DNA of 64,000 nucleotides from Actinoplanes sp. N902-109 (GTDB lineage Bacteria > Actinomycetota > Actinomycetes > Mycobacteriales > Micromonosporaceae), in assembly GCF_000389965.1 (NCBI RefSeq), contig NC_021191.1, positions 1,489,501-1,553,500 on the forward strand, in the 5' to 3' direction. Shown here piece after piece: positions 51,323 to 60,307 of this stretch. Numbering within the stretch: position 1 is the first letter of the stretch; each line of letters begins with the position of its first letter. A program made the translations under genes and the position numbers. The notes below the pieces were generated by a model that saw only the letters and a list, made by a program, of their open reading frames with translations, was not told the DNA's origin and did not search any database.

Positions 51323-52150
51323 ATGTTCGACACCAACATTGTCGTGATCGGGAACGTGCTCAGCCCGCCGGAGTGGCGCCGGACGAGCAACAACAACGCG
51401 CTCGTCGCGAATTTCCGGATCGCGTCCACGGCCCGCCGGCAGGACCGGGAGACGGGTCAGTGGGTGGACGGCCACCACCTGCGGGTGCGGGTGAATTGCT
51501 GGCGCCGGCTCGCGGAGGGCGTGGCCTCGTCCGTCACGGTCGGCGACCCGGTCGTGGTGACCGGCCGCCTCTACACCCGGGACTGGACTGATGCGGCCGG
51601 CAACCTGCGTACGTCGTACGAGATGGAGGCGGTTGCGGTCGGCCATGACCTGTCGCGCGGTCGCGCGAAGTTCTTCCGTGCCAAGCACGCCGCGACGGTT
51701 GCGGTCGCGATTCCCGAGTCCGAGGACAAGGTACGCGGGGAGCATGCACCCGCCGTACCCGAGAGCGAGGCGCCGATCTCGTACGGCGACGGGGTGCCGC
51801 AGGTCGAGGAGCCCTCGTTCGAGGAGCCCCCGGCCGCGGGCATCGACCCGGCACTGCTGCGCGCGGTGCGGGGCGGCGGCTTCGAACCGTTCGACACCGC
51901 GGTGACCCTGCCGGAGGTGTCGGACAGCACGGCCGAGAAGGAGCCCGACCCGGAGACGGCGGATGAGTCCGAGGACGAGGCCGAGGACACCGAAGCTGCT
52001 CCGGCCACCGAGCCGGAGGAGGAGCAGGACCTGGCTCGGGACGGCACCACCACCCCGGCGGCCGGCATCCTGGCGGAGCGGGTAGGCGTGGTGGCCGTAC
52101 CGAAGCGCAGCCGGAACCGCAGCCCTCGCCGGCAGCCAGTGGCCGCCTGA
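51323..52150 (+). CDS. Single-stranded DNA-binding protein paralogue with basic tail
   Basis: This encodes 275 residues from ATG 51323 with GAGGAG upstream. The N-terminal OB fold (1-105) is SSB-like: NIVVIGNVLSPPEWRRTSNNNALVANFRIAST, WRRLAEGVASSVTVGDPVVVTGRL. The ~170-residue tail is acidic in its middle (EKEPDPETADESEDEAEDTE) but ends in basic KRSRNRSPRRQPVAA, so the classical acidic DDDIPF-like C-terminal tip that recruits partner proteins is missing. It is probably a second SSB for special duties (such as recombination or sporulation), not the housekeeping one. A terminator hairpin follows. Confidence 0.9.
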   Translation: MFDTNIVVIGNVLSPPEWRRTSNNNALVANFRIASTARRQDRETGQWVDGHHLRVRVNCWRRLAEGVASSVTVGDPVVVTGRLYTRDWTDAAGNLRTSYEMEAVAVGHDLSRGRAKFFRAKHAATVAVAIPESEDKVRGEHAPAVPESEAPISYGDGVPQVEEPSFEEPPAAGIDPALLRAVRGGGFEPFDTAVTLPEVSDSTAEKEPDPETADESEDEAEDTEAAPATEPEEEQDLARDGTTTPAAGILAERVGVVAVPKRSRNRSPRRQPVAA

Positions 52151-52161
52151 ACCCATGAGCA

Positions 52162-52210
52162 GCCGGCGCCGGGGTGATGCCAGCCCTCGGTCGTCATACC
52201 CGGCGCCGGC
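52162..52210 (+). terminator. Hairpin after the SSB gene
   Basis: GCCGGCGCCGGG (52162-52173) pairs perfectly with CCCGGCGCCGGC (52199-52210) across a 25-nt loop, 12 bp after the stop. Confidence 0.65.
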
Positions 52211-53158
52211 GTCAAGACCCGGTTCCCGTCCCTCCTTCCACCTCCGGCCTGCTCAGCTCGATGTCTTCCTCCGTGGCGTCGCGGGTGAGCAGCCGGACCT
52301 CCATCCGGGAGTGGCGGGCGCCGGTGGCCGGATCTCGCAGCCTGCCGTGCGTGCCGTTTCGCGCCTACGGCTTTCGCGTTCGGCGAGGCAACGGGCAATC
52401 CGGCCCCGCTCGGACGGTCGGCACTACTCGCTTCCGTCCTGAGCGGGACAGCCGTTCGCTGTGCCGGTTTTGCGGCGCAGCCGACGGCAGGCGCCCGGTC
52501 GTCGCCCCCGCGGCGGCCGGGCGCTCCCGAGGACGATCCGCGATCTCCTCGGCCGCTTCCCTGCGGGGAGGCGGGCAGGTCCTGACCGATATCGACTGCC
52601 GACGGGGCTGTGGGAGGTGAGCTTGCAGCCCGTCGGCCGGCGAACGGGTGTTCGGTGGTCGGCGCCCGTTCGTCCCGCTGTCCCTCCGGCGATCCCGGCC
52701 CCATGGGGACTCCGGGCGTCACGAGCGGTGGGCCTGTTCGGCGGCGGGCCTGCCGCGGGCGTTCGGAGCGGCCCTTACCTGGGAGGCCGTTCCCCATCGG
52801 CGTCGTCGGGAGCCGCCGGTCCGCTGGGTCGCGCGCAGGGCATGACGCGCGACGGCGGACCCGCGAGGGACAGCGGACACCGGTCGCCGCCGGGACGGGC
52901 ACCGGCGGCGACCGGCCCATTCACAGCGGCCGGAGCTACTGCGCGGCGCGAGGGGCCGTGGGCAAGAGCCGGCGACGGCGGGTCTCCCGCCGTTGCCGGG
53001 GAGCCTGTCTGGCACACCGAAGTGCCCTGGCCGGACGGGCGGGGAAAACCGCCGGCCACCGGCCGCGCCGGTCGGGTCGGTGGCCGGCACGTGCACCGGG
53101 ATCACACCGGGGCGCATCTCGGCGGAGGCGGTTTCGGCGGCTCACTAGGGTGGTGGAA
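52211..53158. other. Hairpin-rich non-coding region upstream of cobD
   Basis: About 950 bp without a convincing gene. Strong inverted repeats: a perfect 14-bp stem with 8-nt loop (52880-52915), a 13-bp stem with one wobble and a TCT loop (52971-52999), and an 11-bp perfect pair GCCGGCCACCG / CGGTGGCCGGC (53051-53088). The position before cobalamin genes suggests a regulatory RNA, but I could not match the conserved blocks of the cobalamin riboswitch. Confidence 0.5.
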
Positions 53159-54130
53159 ATGGGAAGGGAATGGGCGGCGGACGCTGCCGGGATCGTTGCC
53201 GGTTATGCCTTGGATGTGCTGCTCGGCGATCCTCGGCGCTTTCATCCGGTGGCCGGCTTCGGTACGGCGGCCGGGGCTCTGGAGCGGCGCATCTATGCAC
53301 CCCGCCGGCGGGCAGGCATGGCGTTCGCGGCTGTGGCTGTCGGCGTTCCGGTGGCTGCGGGGGCGGCGCTGTCTGCCGGCACCCGCCGGTGGCCGCTGGC
53401 TCGGGCCGTGCTGACGGCCGCCGCGACATGGACGGTGCTTGGCGGCCGGACGCTGCAACGGGAAGCCACGGTGATGGCCGGGCATCTCGAGCGGGGCGAC
53501 ATCGAAGCCGCGCGCGGCCGCCTCAATCACCTGTGCGGGCGTGACCCGTCTCAGCTCGACGAGCCGGAATTGGCGCGGGCCACCGTCGAATCCATCGCCG
53601 AGAACACCTCGGATGCCGTCGTGGCGCCGTTGTTCTGGGGCGGTGTGGCGGGGCTGCCCGGACTGCTCGGTTATCGGGCGGCGAACACCCTGGACGCCAT
53701 GGTCGGCCATCGCTCGTCGCGTTACGAGCGGTTCGGCACGGCTTCTGCCCGTCTCGACGATGCGCTCAATCTCGTCCCGTCCCGCCTGACCGGGTTGCTG
53801 ACCATCGCGGCGGCGCCGGTGGTGGGCGGGCGCTCGGTCGAAGCTCTGCGGGTCTGGCGCCGGGATCGCAACGATCATCCGAGTCCCAATGCGGGTCAGT
53901 GCGAGGCGGCGACGGCGGGTGCGCTGGGGGTTCGGCTCGGTGGCGGGAACGTCTACTTCGGCCGTACGGAGACGCGGCCCTTTCTGGGTGACGGACCGCG
54001 GCCTTCGGCAATTCATCTTCGCCGATCGGCCCGGTTGTCCGCTGTTGTGGGTCTGAGCGCGGCAGTGATCAGTGCCGGGTTCGCAGTTGCCCGGCAACGG
54101 GCCGCAAGCCGGGAAGGAAGTGCCGCGTGA
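53159..54130 (+). CDS. cobD: Adenosylcobinamide-phosphate synthase (CobD/CbiB)
   Basis: This encodes 323 residues. The membrane protein that attaches the aminopropanol phosphate arm to adenosylcobyric acid. N-terminal GYALDVLLGDPRRFHPVAGFG is a hallmark, followed by VESIAENTSDAVVAPLFWG and GYRAANTLDAMVGHRSSRYERFGTASARLDD, then RDRNDHPSPNAGQCEAATAGALGVRLGG, all CobD/CbiB blocks. Several hydrophobic helices. GTG 53153 is an alternative start. The stop overlaps cobQ start (4 bp). Confidence 0.96.
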   Translation: MGREWAADAAGIVAGYALDVLLGDPRRFHPVAGFGTAAGALERRIYAPRRRAGMAFAAVAVGVPVAAGAALSAGTRRWPLARAVLTAAATWTVLGGRTLQREATVMAGHLERGDIEAARGRLNHLCGRDPSQLDEPELARATVESIAENTSDAVVAPLFWGGVAGLPGLLGYRAANTLDAMVGHRSSRYERFGTASARLDDALNLVPSRLTGLLTIAAAPVVGGRSVEALRVWRRDRNDHPSPNAGQCEAATAGALGVRLGGGNVYFGRTETRPFLGDGPRPSAIHLRRSARLSAVVGLSAAVISAGFAVARQRAASREGSAA

Positions 54131-55662
54131 GCGGGGGACTGCTGGTTGCGGGCACCACGTCCGACGCCGGGAAGAGTGTGCTGACGGCCGGGTTCTGCCG
54201 GTGGCTCTATCGGCGCGGCGTGAAGGTAGCGCCGTTCAAGGCCCAGAACATGTCGAACAATTCCATGGTTGTGGTCGGGCCGGACGGCCGTGGCGGTGAG
54301 ATCGGGCGGGCGCAGGCGATGCAGGCCGCTGCTTGCGGCATCGCGCCCGACATCCGGTTCAATCCGGTGTTGCTCAAGCCTGGCAGTGACTATTCCAGCC
54401 AGGTGGTGCTGCTGGGTGAGGCCGTCGATACGGTGACCGCCGGCAACTACCGGTCGTTGCGGCCGCGGCTGGCTGAAACCGCGTTCGCCACGCTTGCGGA
54501 ATTGCGGACGGAGTACGACGCCGTGATCTGTGAGGGCGCCGGCAGCCCCGCTGAAATCAATCTGCGTGACGGCGACTTCGTCAACATGGGGCTGGCCCGA
54601 CAGGCCGGACTGCCGGCAATCGTCGTCGGTGACATCGATCGGGGCGGGGTGTTCGCGGCGTTGTTCGGCACGCTCGCCCTGCTCAGCCCGGAGGACCAGG
54701 CCCTCGTCAGCGGTTTCGTCATCAACAAGTTCCGGGGCGACCTCGGACTGCTGCGGCCGGGACTCGACATGATCACCGCCGCTACCGGACGGCCGGTGCA
54801 TGGCGTTCTTCCGTTCAACACCGATGTGTGGGTGGACGGCGAGGATTCGCTGGCGTACGGGCGCACCCTCGGACGGCCCGGGGCTCCGCGCGGCTCCGAA
54901 TGGCTGCGGGTCGCGGTCGTCCGGCTGCCGCGCATCTCCAACGCCACGGATGCCGAGGCCCTCGCTTCGGAGCCGGGTGTGCACGTACGCCTCACCGTCG
55001 AACCCGCCGAGATAGCCGACGCCGATCTGGTGGTCATTCCCGGCTCCAAGGCGACTGTCAGCGATCTTGCCTGGTTGCGGGAAACCGGCCTTGCCGATGC
55101 TGTCGATGCGCACGCCGCCGCAGGTAAGCCACTGATCGGCATCTGCGGCGGGTTCCAGATGCTCGGCCGGGCCATCAACGACGACGTGGAAAGCCGGCGC
55201 GGCACAGTTCCCGGTCTGGGACTGCTGCCTGTCGAGGTGACTTTCGGGGCGCGCAAAACCCTGGCCCGTTCGCGCGGTACGGCGTGGGAGCACATCCCGG
55301 TCAGCGGTTACGAGATTCACCACGGTTACGTATCCGGCGGCGAACCGGAACCGCTTCTGCGCTATTCCGACGGCACCACCGAAGGAGCGGTGCGCGGATC
55401 GGTGTACGGGACGCATTGGCACGGCACCTTCGAGTCGGACGAGTTCCGTCGGCGTTTCCTGACCGAGGCGGCGCAACGAGCCGGACGCAGCGGGTTCGAG
55501 GTGGCACCGGACACGCGCTTCGCCGCCGTCCGCGAGCGCAGCCTGGACACCCTGGCCGACCTGGTCGAGGAGCACCTCGACACCGACGCGCTGTGGCGCC
55601 TGATCGAGGGCGGTGCACCATCGGGCCTGCCGTTCATCCTGCCGGGAGCGCCAGGAGTGTGA
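54127..55662 (+). CDS. cobQ: Cobyric acid synthase (glutamine-hydrolysing)
   Basis: This encodes 511 residues from GTG 54127, overlapping the cobD stop. It amidates four carboxylates of adenosylcobyrinic acid a,c-diamide using ATP and glutamine. The N-terminal ATPase has a P-loop-like AGTTSDAGKS (8-17) and FKAQNMSNNSMVV; the C-terminal class I-like glutaminase has nucleophile C340 in GICGGFQMLG and conserved HWHG near residue 434. Length is typical. It acts in the late B12 pathway with cobD. A kinase gene follows, overlapping by 1 bp. Confidence 0.97.
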   Translation: MSGGLLVAGTTSDAGKSVLTAGFCRWLYRRGVKVAPFKAQNMSNNSMVVVGPDGRGGEIGRAQAMQAAACGIAPDIRFNPVLLKPGSDYSSQVVLLGEAVDTVTAGNYRSLRPRLAETAFATLAELRTEYDAVICEGAGSPAEINLRDGDFVNMGLARQAGLPAIVVGDIDRGGVFAALFGTLALLSPEDQALVSGFVINKFRGDLGLLRPGLDMITAATGRPVHGVLPFNTDVWVDGEDSLAYGRTLGRPGAPRGSEWLRVAVVRLPRISNATDAEALASEPGVHVRLTVEPAEIADADLVVIPGSKATVSDLAWLRETGLADAVDAHAAAGKPLIGICGGFQMLGRAINDDVESRRGTVPGLGLLPVEVTFGARKTLARSRGTAWEHIPVSGYEIHHGYVSGGEPEPLLRYSDGTTEGAVRGSVYGTHWHGTFESDEFRRRFLTEAAQRAGRSGFEVAPDTRFAAVRERSLDTLADLVEEHLDTDALWRLIEGGAPSGLPFILPGAPGV

Positions 55663-56246
55663 TGCCGACTTTCGCCGACCTTGCCGCCCGCATCTCAGCC
55701 ACCGAGCCGCGGCTGGGCCCGGTGCGACTTGTTGCGGTCGACGGGCCGAGCGGCGCGGGCAAGACCTCTTTCGCGCGGCGGCTCGCCGGGGCCGCGAACG
55801 CGCCCGTGGTGCACACCGACGACTTGCTGGACGGGTGGGACGACCAATTCACGTTCTGGTCGCGCCTGGAGGAGCAGGTGCTCGGCCCGTTGCGGCGGGG
55901 GCGCCCAGCCGGCTATCGGCGCTATCTGTGGCACCGCGGGAGGTTCGGGGGTGTTCCGGTGACTGTCGCGCCCGCTCCGGTCGTACTGCTGGAAGGGTCG
56001 TCGTCCGCTCGCCGGGCGATCAGGCCGGAGCTTTCCTTCTCGATTTTCGTCGACGCACCCGCGGATCTGCGGTGGCGACGGGTTTTGGCACGTGACGGCG
56101 GCGACGAGGTTGCCTTTCGGAAGTACCTTGAGCGCTGGCACGCCGCCGAGCTGGAGCACTTCGCCGCGGAAGGGACCGCGGGGTTCGCCGACCTGGTGGT
56201 CGATGGGGCTGCGGCAGCGACCGACGCAGGGTACGAAGAGTTGTAG
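55662..56246 (+). CDS. P-loop uridine-kinase-like protein
   Basis: This encodes 194 residues from ATG 55662, whose A is the last base of the cobQ stop (TGATG), with AGGAG upstream. Walker A GPSGAGKTS (28-36), then VHTDDLLDGW and a base in DAPADLRWRRVLARDGG resemble the uridine kinase/phosphoribulokinase branch. The coupling to cobQ suggests a role in B12 salvage or in nucleotide-loop synthesis, but no adenosylcobinamide kinase (CobU/CobP) sequence features are seen. Substrate unknown. Confidence 0.82.
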   Translation: MPTFADLAARISATEPRLGPVRLVAVDGPSGAGKTSFARRLAGAANAPVVHTDDLLDGWDDQFTFWSRLEEQVLGPLRRGRPAGYRRYLWHRGRFGGVPVTVAPAPVVLLEGSSSARRAIRPELSFSIFVDAPADLRWRRVLARDGGDEVAFRKYLERWHAAELEHFAAEGTAGFADLVVDGAAAATDAGYEEL

Positions 56247-56288
56247 GCCACGAGCAGCTGCATGAGAGCAGCGGGAACGGGACGGACG

Positions 56289-57347
56289 ATGACGACCGAC
56301 GACACCCGGCCGACGCGGCAGCGCGTCACGCTGACCGGCATCAGCTCACGAGCCTGGGAACACCCGGCCGACCGCGGTGCGCTGACCGCCCTGCGGGAGC
56401 TGCGCGGCTTCGACGACGTGGTGAAGGCGTTCTTCGGCATGTGGAACGAGCGGGGATTCCGGCTGCAGTACCTCGCCGGTTCCATCCGCGTCGACCACCG
56501 TCAGTATCCGCGCATCTACCAGCGTTTCACCGAGGCGGCGGCGACGCTGGACGTCGCTGAGCTGCCCGATCTCTACGTCACACAGAGTCCGGTGATCAAC
56601 GGGCAGGCGATCGGGCTGGACAAGCCGTTCATCGTGATCAGCACCGCCGCCGTCGAGAAGCTCGAGGACGACGAACTGCGGGCGCTGCTGGGCCACGAGA
56701 TCGGGCATGTGCGCAGCGGCCATGCCGTCTACAAGACGATCATGATGATTCTCACCCGCTGGGCGGCGAACCTCAGCTGGCTCCCGGTGGGCGCGCTGGC
56801 CCTGCGCGGGATCATCGCGGCGATGCTGGAGTGGTGGCGCAAGGCCGAGCTGTCCGCCGACCGGGCCGGGCTGCTCTCGGGGCAGGACCCGGCGGCATCC
56901 ATCCGGCTGCTGATGAAGCTCGCCGGTGGCGGTGATCTGTCGCAGATCGACACCGCTGCCTTCCTCGAGCAGGCCGCCGAGTACGAGAGCGGCGGCGACC
57001 TGCGCGACAGCATCCACAAATTCGGACTTACCGCCTGGAGCACCCATCCGGTGCCGGTCGCGCGGGCGTCCGAGCTGCGCAAGTGGGTCGATTCCGGGGC
57101 GTATGCCCGCATCCTCGAAGGTGACTACCCGCGGCGGGACTCCGACGGCGACGCATCGGTCGCCGACGACGTCAAGGCGGCCGCCGACTCGTACCGCGAG
57201 ACCTTCACCACCTCTCAGGACCCGCTCGTCGGGCTGCTGCGCAAGCTTGGTGACGGCGCCACCGACCTGGCCGGATCGGCTGCTCGCGGCGCCCGTGACT
57301 GGGCGGCCAACGCCGGGCGCCGACGGGACGACAACCCGCCGTCCTGA
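56289..57347 (+). CDS. M48-family zinc metallopeptidase
   Basis: This encodes 352 residues from ATG 56289. The zinc motif HEIGH (H136, E137, H140) and downstream third ligand in WRKAELSADRAGLLSG (Glu) place it in M48. There is at most one or two hydrophobic segments near 150-190 (the IMMILTRWAANLSWLPVGAL region), so it is partly membrane-associated. Resembles actinobacterial HtpX-like peptidases with a charged C-terminal extension (after 270). Function in membrane-protein quality control is a family inference. Confidence 0.9.
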   Translation: MTTDDTRPTRQRVTLTGISSRAWEHPADRGALTALRELRGFDDVVKAFFGMWNERGFRLQYLAGSIRVDHRQYPRIYQRFTEAAATLDVAELPDLYVTQSPVINGQAIGLDKPFIVISTAAVEKLEDDELRALLGHEIGHVRSGHAVYKTIMMILTRWAANLSWLPVGALALRGIIAAMLEWWRKAELSADRAGLLSGQDPAASIRLLMKLAGGGDLSQIDTAAFLEQAAEYESGGDLRDSIHKFGLTAWSTHPVPVARASELRKWVDSGAYARILEGDYPRRDSDGDASVADDVKAAADSYRETFTTSQDPLVGLLRKLGDGATDLAGSAARGARDWAANAGRRRDDNPPS

Positions 57348-57408
57348 GTTGTCCACAGGCAGGCGCTGACCCCGTCGTCATCCCCGCCGAGAGTCTTAGG
57401 ATCGGTCC

Positions 57409-58758
57409 ATGACCCTCTCAGAAGACGAACTGCGCACCGCTGTCGCGCGGGAGCTCCCCGGCGTCCGCGCCGACCTCGAACGACTCGTCCGCATCCCCGG
57501 GATCGCGTTCGACGGTTTCGACCACTCGCAGGTCGAACGGTCGGCGGAGGCAGTGGCGGAGCTGCTGCGCGGGTGCGGCCTCGAGGTGCAGATCGTCCGC
57601 GGAACGGGTCAGCCCGCTGTGATCGGCCACAAGCCGGCACCCGAGGGGGCACCCACGGTGCTGCTCTACGCGCACCACGACGTGCAGCCCGCGGGGGACC
57701 CCACGTTGTGGGAGGGCGACCCGTTCGAGCCGGTCGAGCGGGACGGGCGGCTCTACGGGCGCGGTGCCGCCGACGACAAGGCCGGCGTTATGGCCCACGT
57801 CGCGGCGCTGCGGGCGTTCGGCGACGCGCTGCCGGTCGGTGTCGTGGTGTTCGTGGAAGGCGAGGAGGAATTCGGCTCCGACTCGCTCGACGAGCTGCTC
57901 AACACGTACAAAGAGGTGTTGCGCTCGGATGTGATCGTGATCGCCGACTCGGGCAACTGGGAGATCGGCGTGCCGGCCTTGACCACGTCGTTGCGCGGGC
58001 TGGTCAACTGCTTCGTCGAGGTCAGCACGCTGAAGAGCGCGGTGCACAGCGGCATGTTCGGTGGTCCTGTCCCGGACGCGCTGACCGTGCTGGCCCGGCT
58101 CATCGCCACGCTGCACGACGACAACGGCGAAGTCGCCATCGATGGACTCGTGGGACGCGAGGGAGCCGCGGTCGACTACGCGGAGGAGCGGCTGCGGCAC
58201 GAGGCGGGCCTGCTCGACGGCGTCAAGCTCATCGGCGAGGGGCGGCTGACCGACCGCATCTGGACCAAGCCGGCAGTCTCGGTGCTGGGCATCGACGCGC
58301 CGAGGACCGGCGAGGCGCCCAATGCACTCGTCCCCAAGGCCAAGGCCAAGATCAGTGTGCGGCTGGCGCCCGGTGACGACCCCGATTCGGCCTACGCCGC
58401 CATCCGCGCCCACCTGGAGAAGTACGTGCCCTGGGGCGCCGCGGTGGAGGTCACCCTGGAAAGCGGTGGGTCGCCGTGCGTGATCGATGCCACCGGACCG
58501 GTGTACGACGCGGCTCGTGCGGCGTTCAGCACGGCATGGGACGGCACTGCTCCGGTGGACATGGGTGTGGGCGGTTCCATCCCGTTCATTGCCACGTTCC
58601 AGGAGTTGTTCCCGCAGGCCGCGATCCTGGTCACCGGTGTGGAGGACCCCTATTCCGCCGCGCACGGGCCCAACGAGAGCTTGCACCTCGGCGAGTTCGC
58701 CCGGGTCTGCCTCGCCGAGGCCCTGCTCCTGCGCAACGTGGCCGCGCTGGGCAGATGA
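57409..58758 (+). CDS. M20-family dipeptidase
   Basis: This encodes 449 residues. Cytosolic zinc peptidase of the M20/ArgE-CPG2 group: metal ligands H89 and D91 (AHHDVQP), GRGAADDKAG with the bridging Asp, catalytic Glu pair in FVEGEEEFGS, and a C-terminal His in YSAAHGPNESLHL. The central lid region (VSTLKSAVHSGMFGG) matches dipeptidase PepV/CNDP-like members. It hydrolyses dipeptides with a free C-terminus. It starts 61 bp after the M48 gene. Confidence 0.93.
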   Translation: MTLSEDELRTAVARELPGVRADLERLVRIPGIAFDGFDHSQVERSAEAVAELLRGCGLEVQIVRGTGQPAVIGHKPAPEGAPTVLLYAHHDVQPAGDPTLWEGDPFEPVERDGRLYGRGAADDKAGVMAHVAALRAFGDALPVGVVVFVEGEEEFGSDSLDELLNTYKEVLRSDVIVIADSGNWEIGVPALTTSLRGLVNCFVEVSTLKSAVHSGMFGGPVPDALTVLARLIATLHDDNGEVAIDGLVGREGAAVDYAEERLRHEAGLLDGVKLIGEGRLTDRIWTKPAVSVLGIDAPRTGEAPNALVPKAKAKISVRLAPGDDPDSAYAAIRAHLEKYVPWGAAVEVTLESGGSPCVIDATGPVYDAARAAFSTAWDGTAPVDMGVGGSIPFIATFQELFPQAAILVTGVEDPYSAAHGPNESLHLGEFARVCLAEALLLRNVAALGR

Positions 58759-58759
58759 C

Positions 58760-60238
58760 ATGAGCGCCCCGGACCTCGACTGCGACGTCCTGATCGCCGG
58801 CGCCGGCCCCACCGGGCTGATGCTGGCCAACTGGCTGGTCAAACTCGGGGTCCGGGTGATTGTCGCGGACGGCAAGGCCGGTCCCACCCGGGAGTCGCGG
58901 GCGCTGGTGGTGCAGGCGCGCAGCCTGGAGATCTACGACCAGCTCGGCCTGGGCGACAAGGTGCTCGCCGCGGCCAATCGCGCGGAGGCGCTCGCCCCTG
59001 GTTTCCTCAGCCGCGCCTACGGACGGATTCCCCTTGGCCCGCTGGGCGGTCAGCTCACGCCGTACCCGGCCATCGAGGTCCTGGAGCAGAGCCGCAACGA
59101 GGAGATTCTGTACGACAACCTGCGCGCGCTCGGCGGTTCCGTGCATTGGGGCGAAGAAGTCAGCGAGTTGGCCGCCGAGAACGGCGGGATGTCGGCGCTT
59201 GTCGGCAGCCGGCCGGTGACTGCGAGATTTTGTGTCGGCGCGGACGGTGCCAATTCCATTGTTCGGCGAAGCCGCGAGATCGCTTTCGAAGGCATCACCA
59301 ACCCGCATCTGTTCTACGTCATCGACGCTACCGCCGTGGCGGGCATGGTCGAGCGTTCGATCAACGTACGGCCCGGCGGTGCGGATTTTCTCCTCGGCTT
59401 CCCGATGCGCGGGCGCGCCAACTGGCGGCTCATCGGCCTGATCCGCGACGACGACGGCGACGGGAAGATCACCGAGGAGGACGCCCGGTCACGGATGCGC
59501 AGCCAGTTCGCGGTGACCTACGGGAAGTCCCACTGGTTCGCGACGTACCGGGTGCATCACCGCGTGGCTGCGGCGTTCCGCGACGGCCCGTTCTTCCTCG
59601 CCGGGGATGCGGCCCACGTGCATTCGCCGGTCGGTGGCCAGGGCATGAACACCGGCCTGCAGGATGCCCACAATCTCGCCTTCAAAATTGCTGATGTGGT
59701 GCACGGGCGCGCCACCGATGCGTGGCTCGACCGCTATGCGGCCGAACGCCGGCCGGTTGCCCGCACCCTGGTCGCGACCACCGACCGTCTCTTCGGCCTG
59801 ATCACATCGGAGAGCCGCCGGGCGCAGATCCTGCGCAGAATTGTCGTGCCCCTGGCTGCTCCGCTCGGGGTCCGCTTCGTGCCGGGATCCGCCGGTGGTT
59901 CCCGGCTGTTCCAGTACGTGTCGCAGATCCGCATCCGCTATCCGATGCTGCCGGACGAACCCCGCGATCCAGTGGTCGGGCGTCGGCTGCCGTGGACCGG
60001 CGACAACTTCGCGCCGCTGCGCAACACCGAATGGCAGATCCACTCGTACGGTGCCGTGGCGGAGCCTTCCGCTCTCGGGCTCCCCATGCATACGTTCCCG
60101 AAGGCCCGCGTGCTGCGATTCGACACTCTCTATCTCGTACGGCCGGACGGGTTCGTTGCCGCAGCGGCTCCACCTGCGACGGCTGACGAGGTGTTTCGCA
60201 ATGCGCTACCGCCCGGCTGGCGCGGCAACGCACAGTAG
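58760..60238 (+). CDS. FAD-dependent aromatic-type monooxygenase
   Basis: This encodes 492 residues from ATG 58760, starting 1 bp after the previous stop, so it is co-transcribed with the dipeptidase. FAD-binding GxGxxG is GAGPTG (14-19), the DG motif is VGADGANSIVRR, and the second FAD motif is GDAAHVHSPVGGQGMNTGLQDA (near 284). This is the class A flavin monooxygenase layout (PheA/TfdB-like) hydroxylating phenols or polyketide rings. The C-terminal domain lacks a clear thioredoxin-like fold. The substrate is unknown. Confidence 0.92.
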   Translation: MSAPDLDCDVLIAGAGPTGLMLANWLVKLGVRVIVADGKAGPTRESRALVVQARSLEIYDQLGLGDKVLAAANRAEALAPGFLSRAYGRIPLGPLGGQLTPYPAIEVLEQSRNEEILYDNLRALGGSVHWGEEVSELAAENGGMSALVGSRPVTARFCVGADGANSIVRRSREIAFEGITNPHLFYVIDATAVAGMVERSINVRPGGADFLLGFPMRGRANWRLIGLIRDDDGDGKITEEDARSRMRSQFAVTYGKSHWFATYRVHHRVAAAFRDGPFFLAGDAAHVHSPVGGQGMNTGLQDAHNLAFKIADVVHGRATDAWLDRYAAERRPVARTLVATTDRLFGLITSESRRAQILRRIVVPLAAPLGVRFVPGSAGGSRLFQYVSQIRIRYPMLPDEPRDPVVGRRLPWTGDNFAPLRNTEWQIHSYGAVAEPSALGLPMHTFPKARVLRFDTLYLVRPDGFVAAAAPPATADEVFRNALPPGWRGNAQ

Positions 60239-60283
60239 TCAGCCTTCCCCCCACCCGGCGCTGCACCCCGAGATCAGTCCTGT

Positions 60284-60307
60284 TAGGATTCGAACATGCG
60301 TTCGAAT
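60284..60307 (+). promoter_or_regulatory. Perfect LexA/SOS box overlapping the -10 element and start codon
   Basis: ATTCGAACATGCGTTCGAAT (60288-60307) is an 8-bp perfect inverted repeat around ATGC and contains TCGAAC-N4-GTTCGA, the actinobacterial LexA consensus, without a mismatch. TAGGAT (60284-60289) is a -10-like element ending 6 bp before ATG 60296, so the transcript would be leaderless and the box would sit across the transcription start. LexA bound here should block expression until DNA damage. Confidence 0.85.

Noticed and set aside
52211..53158. Cobalamin riboswitch upstream of cobD
   Set aside because: I looked for the conserved GCCACTG-type B12 box and the GGGAA/CCGGTG blocks on the plus strand and found no convincing match, so it is kept only as an unexplained structured region.
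52461..53414. Plus-strand open frame of 317 codons upstream of cobD
   Set aside because: It overlaps cobD in another frame and encodes Arg/Gly/Pro-rich low-complexity sequence without domain-like blocks or a ribosome binding site.
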